In this document: piece after piece, positions 28,031-36,140 of the stretch
Numbering within the stretch: position 1 is the stretch's first letter
How the letters are laid out: every line of letters starts with the position of its first letter
Source: Pseudoclavibacter sp. AY1H1
GTDB lineage: Bacteria > Actinomycetota > Actinomycetes > Actinomycetales > Microbacteriaceae
Assembly (NCBI RefSeq): GCF_002931055.1
Contig: NZ_PSXX01000002.1
Location: forward strand, 248,001-312,000
Direction: 5' to 3'
Length of the DNA: 64,000 bases
Position numbers and translations under genes: made by a program
The notes under the pieces: model-generated
Databases searched by the model: none
What the model was told of the DNA's origin: nothing
What the model saw: only the letters and a program-made list of their open reading frames with translations

Positions 28031-28204
28031 TCAGAAGAATGCAGCGATAGCAACGGCGATACCGATGCTCATGGTGATGCCTACTGCACCGAGAGCCAAG
28101 AGCTCACGCGGCATCACGCGGCGCTCGTACGACGCCCAGTAGTCCTCAGAAGCAGGAGGGGTCGGTGCCACCGCTGCCGTGCGATCGATTGTCTCCGAAG
28201 TCAT
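28031..28204 (-). CDS. Small membrane protein, 57 residues
   Basis: The protein has a polar head (MTSETIDRTAAVAPTPPASE), an aromatic/basic boundary DYWASYERR, and one hydrophobic helix near the C-terminus (LLALGAVGITMSIGIAVAIA) ending in AFF. A single-span membrane peptide is evident. There is no ribosome-binding site; the start codon abuts a palindrome that overlaps the predicted transcription start, so the message may be nearly leaderless. Function unknown. It could be a small modulator or part of a stress response. Confidence 0.6.
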   Translation of the reverse strand: MTSETIDRTAAVAPTPPASEDYWASYERRVMPRELLALGAVGITMSIGIAVAIAAFF

Positions 28205-28226
28205 ATAGCTAGTTTAGCTAGCTATA
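28204..28226. promoter_or_regulatory. TAGCTA palindrome at the small-membrane-protein promoter
   Basis: Perfect inverted repeat TATAGCTAG-TTTAG-CTAGCTATA, touching the first base of the start codon. On the minus strand TTGTCA lies 16-18 bp upstream of overlapping -10 candidates (TATATA, TATAGC), so the palindrome covers the likely +1. This is a good candidate operator; the binding protein is unknown. Confidence 0.5.
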
Positions 28227-28407
28227 TATATCCACCCAACCCCTTGACAACCACGCGAAACGCAGTCTGCGAGGGCCATGTTCGTGAGGCTGAGGATCAG
28301 CCCGAGCGTCCTGAAGGTGGCGGCAACAGTTCCCTACTTCAGGAAGGTCCATTCGATGGGTGAGGTCTCCAGTGCAGCGGTGTCGATCGACTCGTCATTC
28401 CGAGTCC

Positions 28408-28983
28408 TCACGACTCGTCGAATGGCTCTGCAGGTGCGCCATGCCTCTTGCTCCGACGCCTGCCTACCGAGATGCCTCCGCTTGTCCCGCCGATCCACAT
28501 CGGGACGTCGCTCGCCCAGCCGGCGACGAAATACAGCGTGCCGCCGACGACCAACCCGCCGATCCCCGTCGCCTGCCATGCCAGCTCCCGATAGATCAGC
28601 GGCCCAACAGCCTGACCGTCGGAGAGCAGATGGAACGAATCGTTCGTGATGTGGATCAGCAGCGCCAGCCACCCGACGCCGAAGATCGTGCCAGGGACCC
28701 AACCCCAGGGCGAAATCGCCAGACCCCCGAAAATCGCTGCGGCGGCAACGGGGAGACCGAACGCCGCCACGAGTGCGACCACGCCCCACATCTCGCCGGT
28801 GCTCGACCCGGACCCGTCACTTGCCAGGAGGCTCGCGACCGCGGCCAGGAGCAGAAGGACCATCAGCGCCACCAAGGAGCCGGTGATGCCCACCATGCGC
28901 CGGGCGCTCATGCGGTAGGTCGGCTGGTCGGCCGGAGCCTGGACCGTGCGCCTCTTGGGCCTGCGCTTGCGCTTCGTCGACAT
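28408..28983 (-). CDS. Multi-span membrane protein
   Basis: A 191-residue protein. A very basic N-terminus (TKRKRRPKRRT) precedes four to five hydrophobic segments (starting near residue 31: MVGITGSLVALMVLLLLAAV; then VVALVAAFGLPVAAAAIF; WVPGTIFGVGWLALLIHI; IGGLVVGGTLYFVAGW). The tail is again basic. No family recognised. Codon use is normal for the chromosome. The ATG at 28983 starts just before the basic region. Confidence 0.7.
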   Translation of the reverse strand: MSTKRKRRPKRRTVQAPADQPTYRMSARRMVGITGSLVALMVLLLLAAVASLLASDGSGSSTGEMWGVVALVAAFGLPVAAAAIFGGLAISPWGWVPGTIFGVGWLALLIHITNDSFHLLSDGQAVGPLIYRELAWQATGIGGLVVGGTLYFVAGWASDVPMWIGGTSGGISVGRRRSKRHGAPAEPFDES

Positions 28984-29279
28984 TCACCCATTGTGGTGCG
29001 TGACAGCCAGACCCGCTTCCAACGGCGACGTATCGCCGATGCGACATCGGATGTGATCCGGCCCCGCGCTGCAGTCGCCTCCACGCCACAATGGCCACGC
29101 ACCTGCGACACGCGACAGCGTTGCGGTGACCTCTCGGGCGCTTTGGGGAGTAGGCCCGAGTTCGAGCAGCATCACGTTGGGGCGAGATGATGCTCGACGC
29201 TGGTTCGTTCCCGTCCGTTCGCGGGGACGAACCAGCCGCCCCGCGCACCTGCGCCGACCCGAACCCCGCCGTCTTCAGA

Positions 29280-29990
29280 TCACGCGACGACGCTGGCGAT
29301 CTCCGCATCCTCGAGGGCACCATCGACCGACGCAGGAGCCACCTCGGCCTGCGAGAGACGCGTCTGTCGCGTCTCGGAGTAGGGCGCCGTGGCGAGCACG
29401 TCACCGTTGCCGCCAACCTGGCGACGGAAGGACTGCGCAGTGCCATCGATGGTGACGAACCGGTCGATGTAGGGACGGGCTCCACTCCAGGCCACGTTCC
29501 TGGTGGATCGGAAGGAGAAGTCGTTGGGGATGAGCGTTCGGCCGGGCGAGAGCGGGAGCTTCGCGGTGTAGTCGGAGCGGTAGCTGTTGTATCGGACGCC
29601 GTCGATGGCAATCGTCCCGACCTTCACGAGCGGCGACCAGGCTGAGGTTCCTTCCTCCGCGAACGACAGGTCGCCGGCGGCGCTCGGGAAGTGGAAGGCA
29701 AGGTGCATGTCCGTGACCTTCGTCGCCGCGGTGGTGTCGTTGATCCAGAGGCCGCGCTCCGGGTACCGACCTCGGGCGTCCAGCGTGACCCGCGCGGTCC
29801 CCCTGCTCGAGGTGGGGTAGCCGAACTGGATCCATCCGTTGATGCCCGGGACGGGAGCGAGCGTCGACGCTGCACGAGCTGGGGCGGCGACTGCGAGGGC
29901 GATGACGGGAACGCTCCACGCGGCGGCACTGAGGACGGTGCGGCGGCTGGTCGAAGCGGAAGACGTGGGCTCGGGGGTGCGGGATGACAT
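29280..29990 (-). CDS. Exported protein 3 with twin-arginine leader
   Basis: A 236-residue protein. The leader SRRTVLSAAAWSVPVIALAVAAP...AAS follows a Ser/Thr-rich N-terminus. The mature domain has two tryptophans early (INGWIQFGYPTS, RGLWIND) and looks like an all-beta fold. It ends in an acidic/Ala-rich tail without a sorting motif or membrane anchor, so it is secreted or loosely attached. CGGAG precedes the ATG at 29990 by six bases. The next gene on the same strand upstream is AraC-like regulator 4. Function unknown. Confidence 0.82.
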   Translation of the reverse strand: MSSRTPEPTSSASTSRRTVLSAAAWSVPVIALAVAAPARAASTLAPVPGINGWIQFGYPTSSRGTARVTLDARGRYPERGLWINDTTAATKVTDMHLAFHFPSAAGDLSFAEEGTSAWSPLVKVGTIAIDGVRYNSYRSDYTAKLPLSPGRTLIPNDFSFRSTRNVAWSGARPYIDRFVTIDGTAQSFRRQVGGNGDVLATAPYSETRQTRLSQAEVAPASVDGALEDAEIASVVA

Positions 29991-30213
29991 GGGTGCTCCG
30001 GATTCAGGCTGCGGTGACGGCCACAGGGCGCTGCAGCAGGGTTCTGGAGTGGGTGCTCTACGACGTGGCAGAGACAGAATCCGCACTCACCCGCGCTGCG
30101 CAGGGTGGGGGTCTATGACATGTTGAAGCTACAACCGCGTTGAATGCGTATGCATGCACTTCACATCGCAGGTCGCATGGCCGGTCGGCGACGCTGCACG
30201 GCGATCGACCGCG

Positions 30214-31194
30214 TCAGCTCGAACCAGGATGCACTTCGAGAGCTTCTTTCCCATCCTCGCGGTGCTGGCCGGTGCCGCTGATGAGCCGTCGCCCCTCTTC
30301 GTTGGCCTGCAGCGCTCTTCTCAGTGATCGGCTCGTTCCGAAGCCCACACCCGGCGCGACCATACGCAGCATCGACTCGGTAATCGGGGAGCCCTGTCTG
30401 GTGAGCACATCGACAGCAAGCCCTGTCCGAACGTTTCGAAGATACACACCTGGGCTCATCTCAACGTTCTTGAAGGCCCGGTGCAGACTGGTGGACGAGA
30501 CGTGCAGGTCCTCGCAGAGGGCGGCAACGCCGAAGGCAGGATCGTGCGCTCGGTCGTCGATGGCTCGCAAGGCGCGCTCGAGGATGCTCGTGGTGGGTTG
30601 ATCGAGGGGGTTGCTGCGCTCATCGAGCGTGGAGTCGATGACAGCGGTGAGCATGTACTCGAGGCTGCGTCGCCAGGGTGCGAATGCGTTGCTTTCTGTC
30701 TCCTGGGGCGCTTTGAGCGTGGCGTTCACGGCAGAGACCAGGACGGACACGAGGCCAGAATCTGCCGTCAGCGTGGTGTCCATGAGCGCGTCGATGCCCC
30801 TGAGCCCCGGCAGACGCGCAGCATCCGTGGCCAGCGTGATCATCGAGGAGGGCGCGCTGGTCTCCAACGAGAGCATCTGCCTCCGCCGACTGAGCACGAC
30901 TTGGCCGGGCGCTATCTCGAAGCGGCCCTTCTGCGTCGTCAGCACTCGCACTCCGCTTACCGGGACGATCACGGTCAATCGGTCATCAGGCACCGGGTCC
31001 GCGACCAGGTCGAGACGGACCGGTGTGTGCCAGATACGAGTGATCAGGAACCCGTGCACATGCGAGTAGTCGGCGTGCAGGCGCAGCGGCAGAGTTTGTG
31101 GGAAGGCGTCGCACTGCCCGCGAGCGAACCAGGCCAGGGCTGCATCGCCAGCCAGGCTGACACCTCGGGCGCCGCGCTGATCATAGGTATCCAT
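30214..31194 (-). CDS. AraC-like regulator 4
   Basis: A 326-residue regulator. The C-terminal domain has VAALCEDLHVSSTSLHRAF, a helix-turn-helix of the AraC type, followed by GVGFGTSRSLRRAL. The N-terminal sensor carries FLITRIWHTPVRLDLV, matching regulator 3 closely at RIWHTP. It sits between two exported-protein genes on the same strand (219 bp after it, 433 bp before it), so either could be its target. Ligand unknown. Confidence 0.85.
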   Translation of the reverse strand: MDTYDQRGARGVSLAGDAALAWFARGQCDAFPQTLPLRLHADYSHVHGFLITRIWHTPVRLDLVADPVPDDRLTVIVPVSGVRVLTTQKGRFEIAPGQVVLSRRRQMLSLETSAPSSMITLATDAARLPGLRGIDALMDTTLTADSGLVSVLVSAVNATLKAPQETESNAFAPWRRSLEYMLTAVIDSTLDERSNPLDQPTTSILERALRAIDDRAHDPAFGVAALCEDLHVSSTSLHRAFKNVEMSPGVYLRNVRTGLAVDVLTRQGSPITESMLRMVAPGVGFGTSRSLRRALQANEEGRRLISGTGQHREDGKEALEVHPGSS

Positions 31195-31627
31195 GCCTCA
31201 GGTGCTCCCCTGCTCCCCGCGTGGGTTGACTGTCGTGCCGTGAAGCCCCGGCGCGGAGATGATCATGCTATGCCCGGACTCACGCGGTCGCCGTCCTCGG
31301 CAAGAGCTGGGCCACAGCGGGCACCGAGTCGCTCGACTGATCCGGGCCTGGTCAAATCAGCCCGATGTGCGCCAGAACATTCCGTCCGGAGTGCGTTCCG
31401 ACAACCTGATGCCTACCGTCGTGGTGCCGGTCGAAAATGCGCAGCAACTCTCCCCCAGAACCCGGCGGAAACCAGTGCATATGTTTCATCCGGCAGGCCT
31501 CCGACCCACGCGTCCCCTCGCTCGAGACGGCACGCGGCAAGCCGGGCCGACCCGAGCTGGACTCGCCCGCGTCCGCCCGAGGGCGGCCTGCGTGCATCAG
31601 CCGCGGCGTCGGAGACCGAAGACCTGG

Positions 31628-32305
31628 TCAGCAGCCGAGGCTGAGGAGATCCCAGTCGAGTGTCGCGGAGTTGTCCGTGGTGATGAGACCCCCAGAACCA
31701 GGGTTGGCGGTGAGTACGTTCCGGACAGACGCTCCTGGAAGCGTGACGCCGGCGCTGATCAGGTAGCCGATACCTGCAGATCCACCTGCACCCAGATTCG
31801 TGACGGTGATGGTGCGGCTCCGGGTCATCGTGAAGTCCACTCGGGTTCCGCCGAGACCATTCGAACCTCGACCGGTCTCCTGGTAGGTGGAGCTCGCCAA
31901 GCTTCCGCTGAAAGCGGTCGCGGTTGCATTGCTGCTAAGAGAACTCACGATTCCGGCGACGAAGTACAGGCCGAGGTTTGTCGTCCCGATCGCTTGCGCT
32001 GCAGTGCGTTGGACACCCTCGCCGGCCGAAAAGACGAAGTTGTAAGAACCGGAGTAGACAATTGACTGCGTGAACGTCAGGGTTGCGGGCGGCAGTGTAT
32101 TGGTGGTCTCCGTAATGCGGAATCCAGGAAGCAAATCGAGGCCGACGATTCCGATGAGGCACCCTTGACCGACCGCCACATTCCAGCGCTCAGACGCGGC
32201 CGCCAATGGTGCGGCCACGGCAGTCGCGATGATTGGTGCCGACCACGCCACACCTTGAATCACCTTTCGCCGAGATGGTGATGTTGGACCCTGATTCTCA
32301 GACAT
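31628..32305 (-). CDS. Exported protein 4 with twin-arginine leader
   Basis: A 225-residue protein. The leader SRRKVIQGVAWSAPIIATAVAAP ends in AAAS. The mature protein is Ser/Thr/Gly-rich and beta-prone (LTFTQSIVYSGSYNFVFSAG), with a cysteine near the start of the mature chain and one as the very last residue (LLSLGC), a possible disulphide. AAGGAAG precedes the ATG. Function unknown. It is divergent from nothing: the LuxR-like gene upstream lies on the same strand 51 bp away and could be co-transcribed. Confidence 0.82.
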   Translation of the reverse strand: MSENQGPTSPSRRKVIQGVAWSAPIIATAVAAPLAAASERWNVAVGQGCLIGIVGLDLLPGFRITETTNTLPPATLTFTQSIVYSGSYNFVFSAGEGVQRTAAQAIGTTNLGLYFVAGIVSSLSSNATATAFSGSLASSTYQETGRGSNGLGGTRVDFTMTRSRTITVTNLGAGGSAGIGYLISAGVTLPGASVRNVLTANPGSGGLITTDNSATLDWDLLSLGC

Positions 32306-32355
32306 GGGCTTCCTTCGCTAGGTGAACCTTCTCACCTGAAGAAAACCACCTGCAC

Positions 32356-33057
32356 CTACGTCAGATCGCGCATTACCCCACTCCTACTAGTAGACCTAGG
32401 GTAATGGTCGATCAAGCCAGCATCGATAAGTGCGAAACGAAGTGATGTGAGATTGCTTGTCGGGGTGCCAGTGAGCTTCCCTCGTATGTTCGTCAAGTGA
32501 TTGCGCACGGTTTGCACGCTGAGACCCAGCGTGAGCGCAGTAGACGCGGTCGTTGCGCCAGGGGTGAAGAGCGTGTCGACGACGCGCTGCTCAGCGACGG
32601 TGAGTGCAAGGCTCCGCGCCGGGACCGAGCCACCCCACGTGGAGCCGATCGGCTCCGGACTCGGGCGGGGATTCGCCAACGTGGACCTGACTGCATCGAG
32701 GAACTCACCTACTCCCCCGTTGCTGTCATAGATGGCGGCGGCACCTGCGAGAGCCGCGGCATCTGCGGCACTTGAAGTGCTGTTTTTCGTAGAGAGAAGA
32801 ACCCTGGTCCCGCGGGACGAGAGTTCACGGATGAATCGAGGGAGAGCATTCTGGGTCGTGAAACTCGAACTCACAACTGCAAAGTGGACAGGAGGCCCTT
32901 CAAGGGCGACAGCTGGCATGGTTGCGACCAGTGGATCACGCAAGAAAGGCATGCGCCGTTTCAGCACCTGCCCGAGGCACTCACCTTCGAGTCGCTGGTC
33001 AGTGCAGACAAGCCAGCGCGGAGTGACCTCGATTTCCACTCGACCCTCTCGCCGCAT
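32356..33057 (-). CDS. LuxR-type regulator with degenerate receiver domain (A)
   Basis: A 233-residue protein. The N-terminal part has a receiver-like pattern, but the strand where the phospho-acceptor Asp should be reads FAVVSSS (about residues 59-65), so it probably cannot be phosphorylated. The C-terminal LuxR helix-turn-helix is LTVAEQRVVDTLF...LGLSVQTVRNHLTNIRGKL. It lies directly upstream of exported protein 4 and is divergent, across 59 bp, from a second regulator of the same kind. Confidence 0.78.
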   Translation of the reverse strand: MRREGRVEIEVTPRWLVCTDQRLEGECLGQVLKRRMPFLRDPLVATMPAVALEGPPVHFAVVSSSFTTQNALPRFIRELSSRGTRVLLSTKNSTSSAADAAALAGAAAIYDSNGGVGEFLDAVRSTLANPRPSPEPIGSTWGGSVPARSLALTVAEQRVVDTLFTPGATTASTALTLGLSVQTVRNHLTNIRGKLTGTPTSNLTSLRFALIDAGLIDHYPRSTSRSGVMRDLT

Positions 33058-33115
33058 CTTCGCAAACCCCCGGGTATCTCAATGGATGAATGAACCGATG
33101 CTGAAGTGTATTGCG

Positions 33116-33137
33116 AATGACCCTGATTGAGGTCATT
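33116..33137. promoter_or_regulatory. Inverted repeat over the start codon of regulator B
   Basis: AATGACC-N8-GGTCATT overlaps the ATG at 33117 and lies at the edge of the 59-bp divergent gap. It could be an autoregulatory site for these LuxR-type proteins or an RNA hairpin hiding the start codon. Confidence 0.35.
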
Positions 33138-33734
33138 GATGAGACTATTTTTATTTGGGATGCGTTGCGCCACTCGCCTGAGGCATCCGACAGCAGCTGG
33201 GAGGTGGGTGTCCGAACAAAGACATGGGTGAATTTCTCGGCGGCTCGCGCCGAGGTCGCGGATCTGGTCGTGCTCTCCGCCGAGTTAGTCGATCACGTTC
33301 CTGCCGTTCTGAAAGTTCGAGCGATTACCCGCCTGGGAACCCGAGTAGGAGTGTTGGTGAACTCCGAAGACACCACTATCGAGTCGCGGCTGCGTCTCGA
33401 GGGCGCATCCTTCGTGGCTCGACGAACGACCACGACTTGGGAGCAATTCCTGGGGACACTCCGGGCCGCACTCGCAAGCCCGCCGAGTTCTTCCAACGAC
33501 TTCCCTCGCCCAGGGCTCACAGATCGCGAGCTGCAGATCGCCGCGCTCTTCGCAAGCCGTGCGGCACCAACAACACAACAGATCGCTGAGCTCCTCGCCT
33601 TGGGGCCCGGCACTGTTCGAACCCATCTCAAGCGAGCACGCCACCGCCTCGGTGCCGACGGGCTGGTGGTTTCCAGCAGAGAGGAGCTGCGCTCTGGACT
33701 CCTCGCCGCGGGCTACCTGGTGGAAGAGGTCTGA
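33117..33734 (+). CDS. LuxR-type regulator with degenerate receiver domain (B)
   Basis: A 205-residue protein. The receiver-like half reads ADLVVLSAELVDHV, with S54 where the phospho-acceptor Asp would be. The C-terminal helix-turn-helix is LTDRELQIAALFAS...LALGPGTVRTHLKRARHRL. It is a divergent paralogue of the gene at 32356-33057. A TTG two codons upstream (33111) is an alternative start. Probably acts as a constitutive or ligand-controlled DNA-binding protein rather than a kinase output (inference from the missing Asp). Confidence 0.78.
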   Translation: MTLIEVIDETIFIWDALRHSPEASDSSWEVGVRTKTWVNFSAARAEVADLVVLSAELVDHVPAVLKVRAITRLGTRVGVLVNSEDTTIESRLRLEGASFVARRTTTTWEQFLGTLRAALASPPSSSNDFPRPGLTDRELQIAALFASRAAPTTQQIAELLALGPGTVRTHLKRARHRLGADGLVVSSREELRSGLLAAGYLVEEV

Positions 33735-33961
33735 CTTGGGGCATCCGGAACTGCTCCAGGAGCTTGCGCCCGGTGTCCACACGCAGCGCGGCCGAAGATG
33801 TGACCCCCGGACGGTGCGGTCCAGGGTCACGTTTCCAGAGGCTCGTCACCTCAAACGGCATCCAGGTGAAGAACGATCGGGTCCGCACCAACACACCAAT
33901 CTCCACCGCTTCCCCGCCCAGCCTGCCTCGGTGAGGTTGAAGATGAAGTCGCCAACCGGAT

Positions 33962-34329
33962 TCAGAACGTCATCGTCGCCGATAGTCGTTCGCCACTCGA
34001 GGCGATCACTGACGTGAGGGTTCGCGGAGAGCCTTGTGTCATGGGGACGAACTTCGTTGTTGAGTCCGAGATTTTTGCAGCGGACCCCGTGTAGACAGTT
34101 GTCCCCGCAGTCCATTGCGTCCCCTTCACCGGACCGAACACCGCCGTTGAAGTTGCGTTGGAGGCGCCCCCGAGACCCGCAGCTCATCCAGCTGCCGCTT
34201 GGAACCATCTTGTAGGTGCACGACAAGGAATGACCCCCGCTGGGCAATCCAGCATCGTATCCGCTGATCCACATGTGGCCCGGGTTCCCTGTGGTGTACG
34301 CCTTCTCATAGCCGTAGTTTGCGGCTCAG
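33962..34329 (-). pseudogene. Remnant of a secreted protein gene, frameshifted
   Basis: Two protein-like segments in different frames of the minus strand lie end to end. The first (34329 to about 34186) reads NYGYEKAYTTGNPGHMWISG and onward through SLSCTYKMVPSGSW. The second (34183-33962) reads GLGGASNATSTAVFGPVKG and ends SGERLSATMTF before a stop. Both have the Ser/Thr/Gly-rich character of the exported proteins nearby. Neither has a usable start, and a TGA precedes each. A decayed exported gene is the simplest reading. Confidence 0.35.
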
Positions 34330-34414
34330 ACCGGGAACCCATCGATTACCGGGAGCGCACGACCAATTTGTCTTATTATCGCACGAAGTTGTGAAGCGCT
34401 GTTAGCATCGTCCC

Positions 34415-35503
34415 GTGACTCCGACACTGCGCGATGCGCTCTCCACGCGCGAGAACGCGCTCAACTTCGTTCGCCTCGTTCTCGCGGCCGTGGTGATTTT
34501 CGAGCACACCTGGATCATCGGCGGGTACGAAAACGCGCCCGATATTCCCCTCGCCTCCTGGGCAGTGAATGGCTTCTTCGCTATCTCCGGGTATCTCATC
34601 GCGGGGTCGAAGATGCGTCTTGGCTTCCGCGAGTACATGGTGCACCGAGCCTTCCGCATCTTCCCCGCGTACTGGGCCGTACTCATCCTCACCGCATTCG
34701 TTGTCGCGCCACTCGCGTCCTTCGTAGGTGGCGGGCAGTGGCAGCTCGGGAGCGCGCTCAGTTACGTCGGCAACAACTTCCTGCTCTCGGTGTCGCAGTT
34801 CGGAGTCGGTGAGACGCTCGCGACCGCGCCGTATCCGGATGTGTGGAACGGATCGATCTGGACCCTCTTCTTCGAGTTCGTGGCATACATCGCAGCCGGG
34901 GTGCTCCTCACGTTCGCGTGGGTGCGACGACACGCGCTCCCCATCGTCGCGATCGGCTTCGTCGGCATCGTTGCCGCGCAGATCCTCGCGCACGGACCCC
35001 TTGAGGTCACAACCAACCTCTTCCTGAACCTGCTGCGGTTCGGTGCGTTCTTCGCAGCCGGCATGCTGCTCTACTTCCTCGGGCCGAAGCTGCGACTGCG
35101 CAATTCCTTCGCCGCAATCGCCGCCGTCCTCATGGTGCTGCTGTTCGCATCCGATCTCGCCATCTGGGTCGGACAGCTCCCCTTCGCGTTCCTCATGCTC
35201 TGGGCGGGTGGACGCCTCCCGGTCAGGATCGGTGTCAAGAACGACGTCTCCTACGGCCTCTACATCTGGGCGTTCCCCGTCCAACAGTTCGTCATCCTGC
35301 TCGGACTCGGAGGCCTGGGACCGTGGGGCACCGCCGTGCTTTCACTGCTGATAACACTGGCCCTGGCATGGGGATCGTGGAAACTCATCGAAGAACCCAC
35401 GAATGAGCTGCGCCGCAAGATTCCGAAATCCTGGCTGGGACCGCGGCCAAACAATCAGGATCTCGCTTTGCCCCGCTCCCGAGGGATCACGCCGCAATCT
35501 TGA
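34415..35503 (+). CDS. Acyltransferase-3 family membrane protein
   Basis: A 362-residue protein with about ten membrane helices. It has the family's opening NALNFVRLVLAAVVIFEHTW with the conserved Arg and His, FFAISGYLIAGS, and RIFPAYWAVL. The family transfers acyl groups (often acetyl) to extracellular polysaccharides or glycolipids. The GTG start at 34415 lacks a ribosome-binding site; TTAGCA seven bases upstream could be a -10 for a leaderless transcript. Last chromosomal gene before the integrated element. Confidence 0.9.
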   Translation: MTPTLRDALSTRENALNFVRLVLAAVVIFEHTWIIGGYENAPDIPLASWAVNGFFAISGYLIAGSKMRLGFREYMVHRAFRIFPAYWAVLILTAFVVAPLASFVGGGQWQLGSALSYVGNNFLLSVSQFGVGETLATAPYPDVWNGSIWTLFFEFVAYIAAGVLLTFAWVRRHALPIVAIGFVGIVAAQILAHGPLEVTTNLFLNLLRFGAFFAAGMLLYFLGPKLRLRNSFAAIAAVLMVLLFASDLAIWVGQLPFAFLMLWAGGRLPVRIGVKNDVSYGLYIWAFPVQQFVILLGLGGLGPWGTAVLSLLITLALAWGSWKLIEEPTNELRRKIPKSWLGPRPNNQDLALPRSRGITPQS

Positions 35504-35906
35504 GCCGAACCAAGGCGCTTGGGCGTTACCCGTCCTGGCCGCAAGTCACGGAATCCCACTCAGTAAACCTCCCGCGAATGTCGTTCACATCTGACGCGCC
35601 GCATCTCTTCCAGATATCACTGGCTACCCACCCAGATATTGCCCCGCGAGTGTGTGTCTCATCGACTGGCGGTTCGACCTTGAAGCGTCAACCAGTTCTT
35701 GGCCGGCCCATGAACCGGCGGCACAGAACAAGCGCACTGGACGCGACGCAGTCGAACATCAGTGGCAAATTGCGAACGTCGGCGCTGCTAGAACAACCGG
35801 GCAGTCCAGGTCGCACGAGTCGTGGAGCTACCTGTGGCGTACCTCGACGGCGAGGTCGACGACGACGACGCGCCACTGCATCTGACTGCTGACCAGCAGG
35901 GAGAAG
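35504..35906. other. Gene-free stretch left of the element
   Basis: Nothing with coding character or RNA structure was recognised between the acyltransferase gene and the tRNA fragment. It is presumably the chromosomal flank that once lay downstream of the intact tRNA gene. Confidence 0.5.
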
Positions 35907-35948
35907 GGTGGGCCCGGTGGGGCTCGAACCCACGACCCGCGGGTTATG
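35907..35948 (-). repeat. tRNA-Met 3' fragment: attachment-site remnant
   Basis: On the minus strand this reads CAT anticodon, AA, 3' anticodon stem CCCGC, variable loop, T arm GTGGG-TTCGAGC-CCCAC, acceptor strand CGGGCCC, then A and CC. The 5' half of a tRNA is absent: the bases beyond the anticodon form no D arm. A 3' tRNA fragment next to a tyrosine recombinase gene is the usual scar of integration into a tRNA gene. Its orientation places chromosome to the left and the element to the right, with the intact tRNA expected at the far end. Confidence 0.7.
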
Positions 35949-36140
35949 TCATTTCGGATTCCCCAACACCCGCGTGCGGCAGAGGAGTCCCCGTCTTGCC
36001 GTTGCTCACCGTGATGCTAGTCCTCGCGGCCGTCTCTCAGCGTGCGGATTTTGGCCGTTGAAATAACGAATCATGTTCATTTTCCGCTACGGGCGGCGGG
36101 CTCTACCGGTTCGTGGTCGGTTGCACGGTAGGAAACCCCA

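Noticed and set aside
33846-34274. Minus-strand frame of 142 codons read as one intact protein
   Set aside because: Only its first part looks protein-like; from about 34186 on, the coherent sequence continues in another frame, so a frameshifted remnant fits better.
35907-35948. A functional tRNA-Met gene at this position
   Set aside because: The 5' half (acceptor 5' strand, D arm, 5' anticodon stem) is missing, so it cannot fold as a tRNA.
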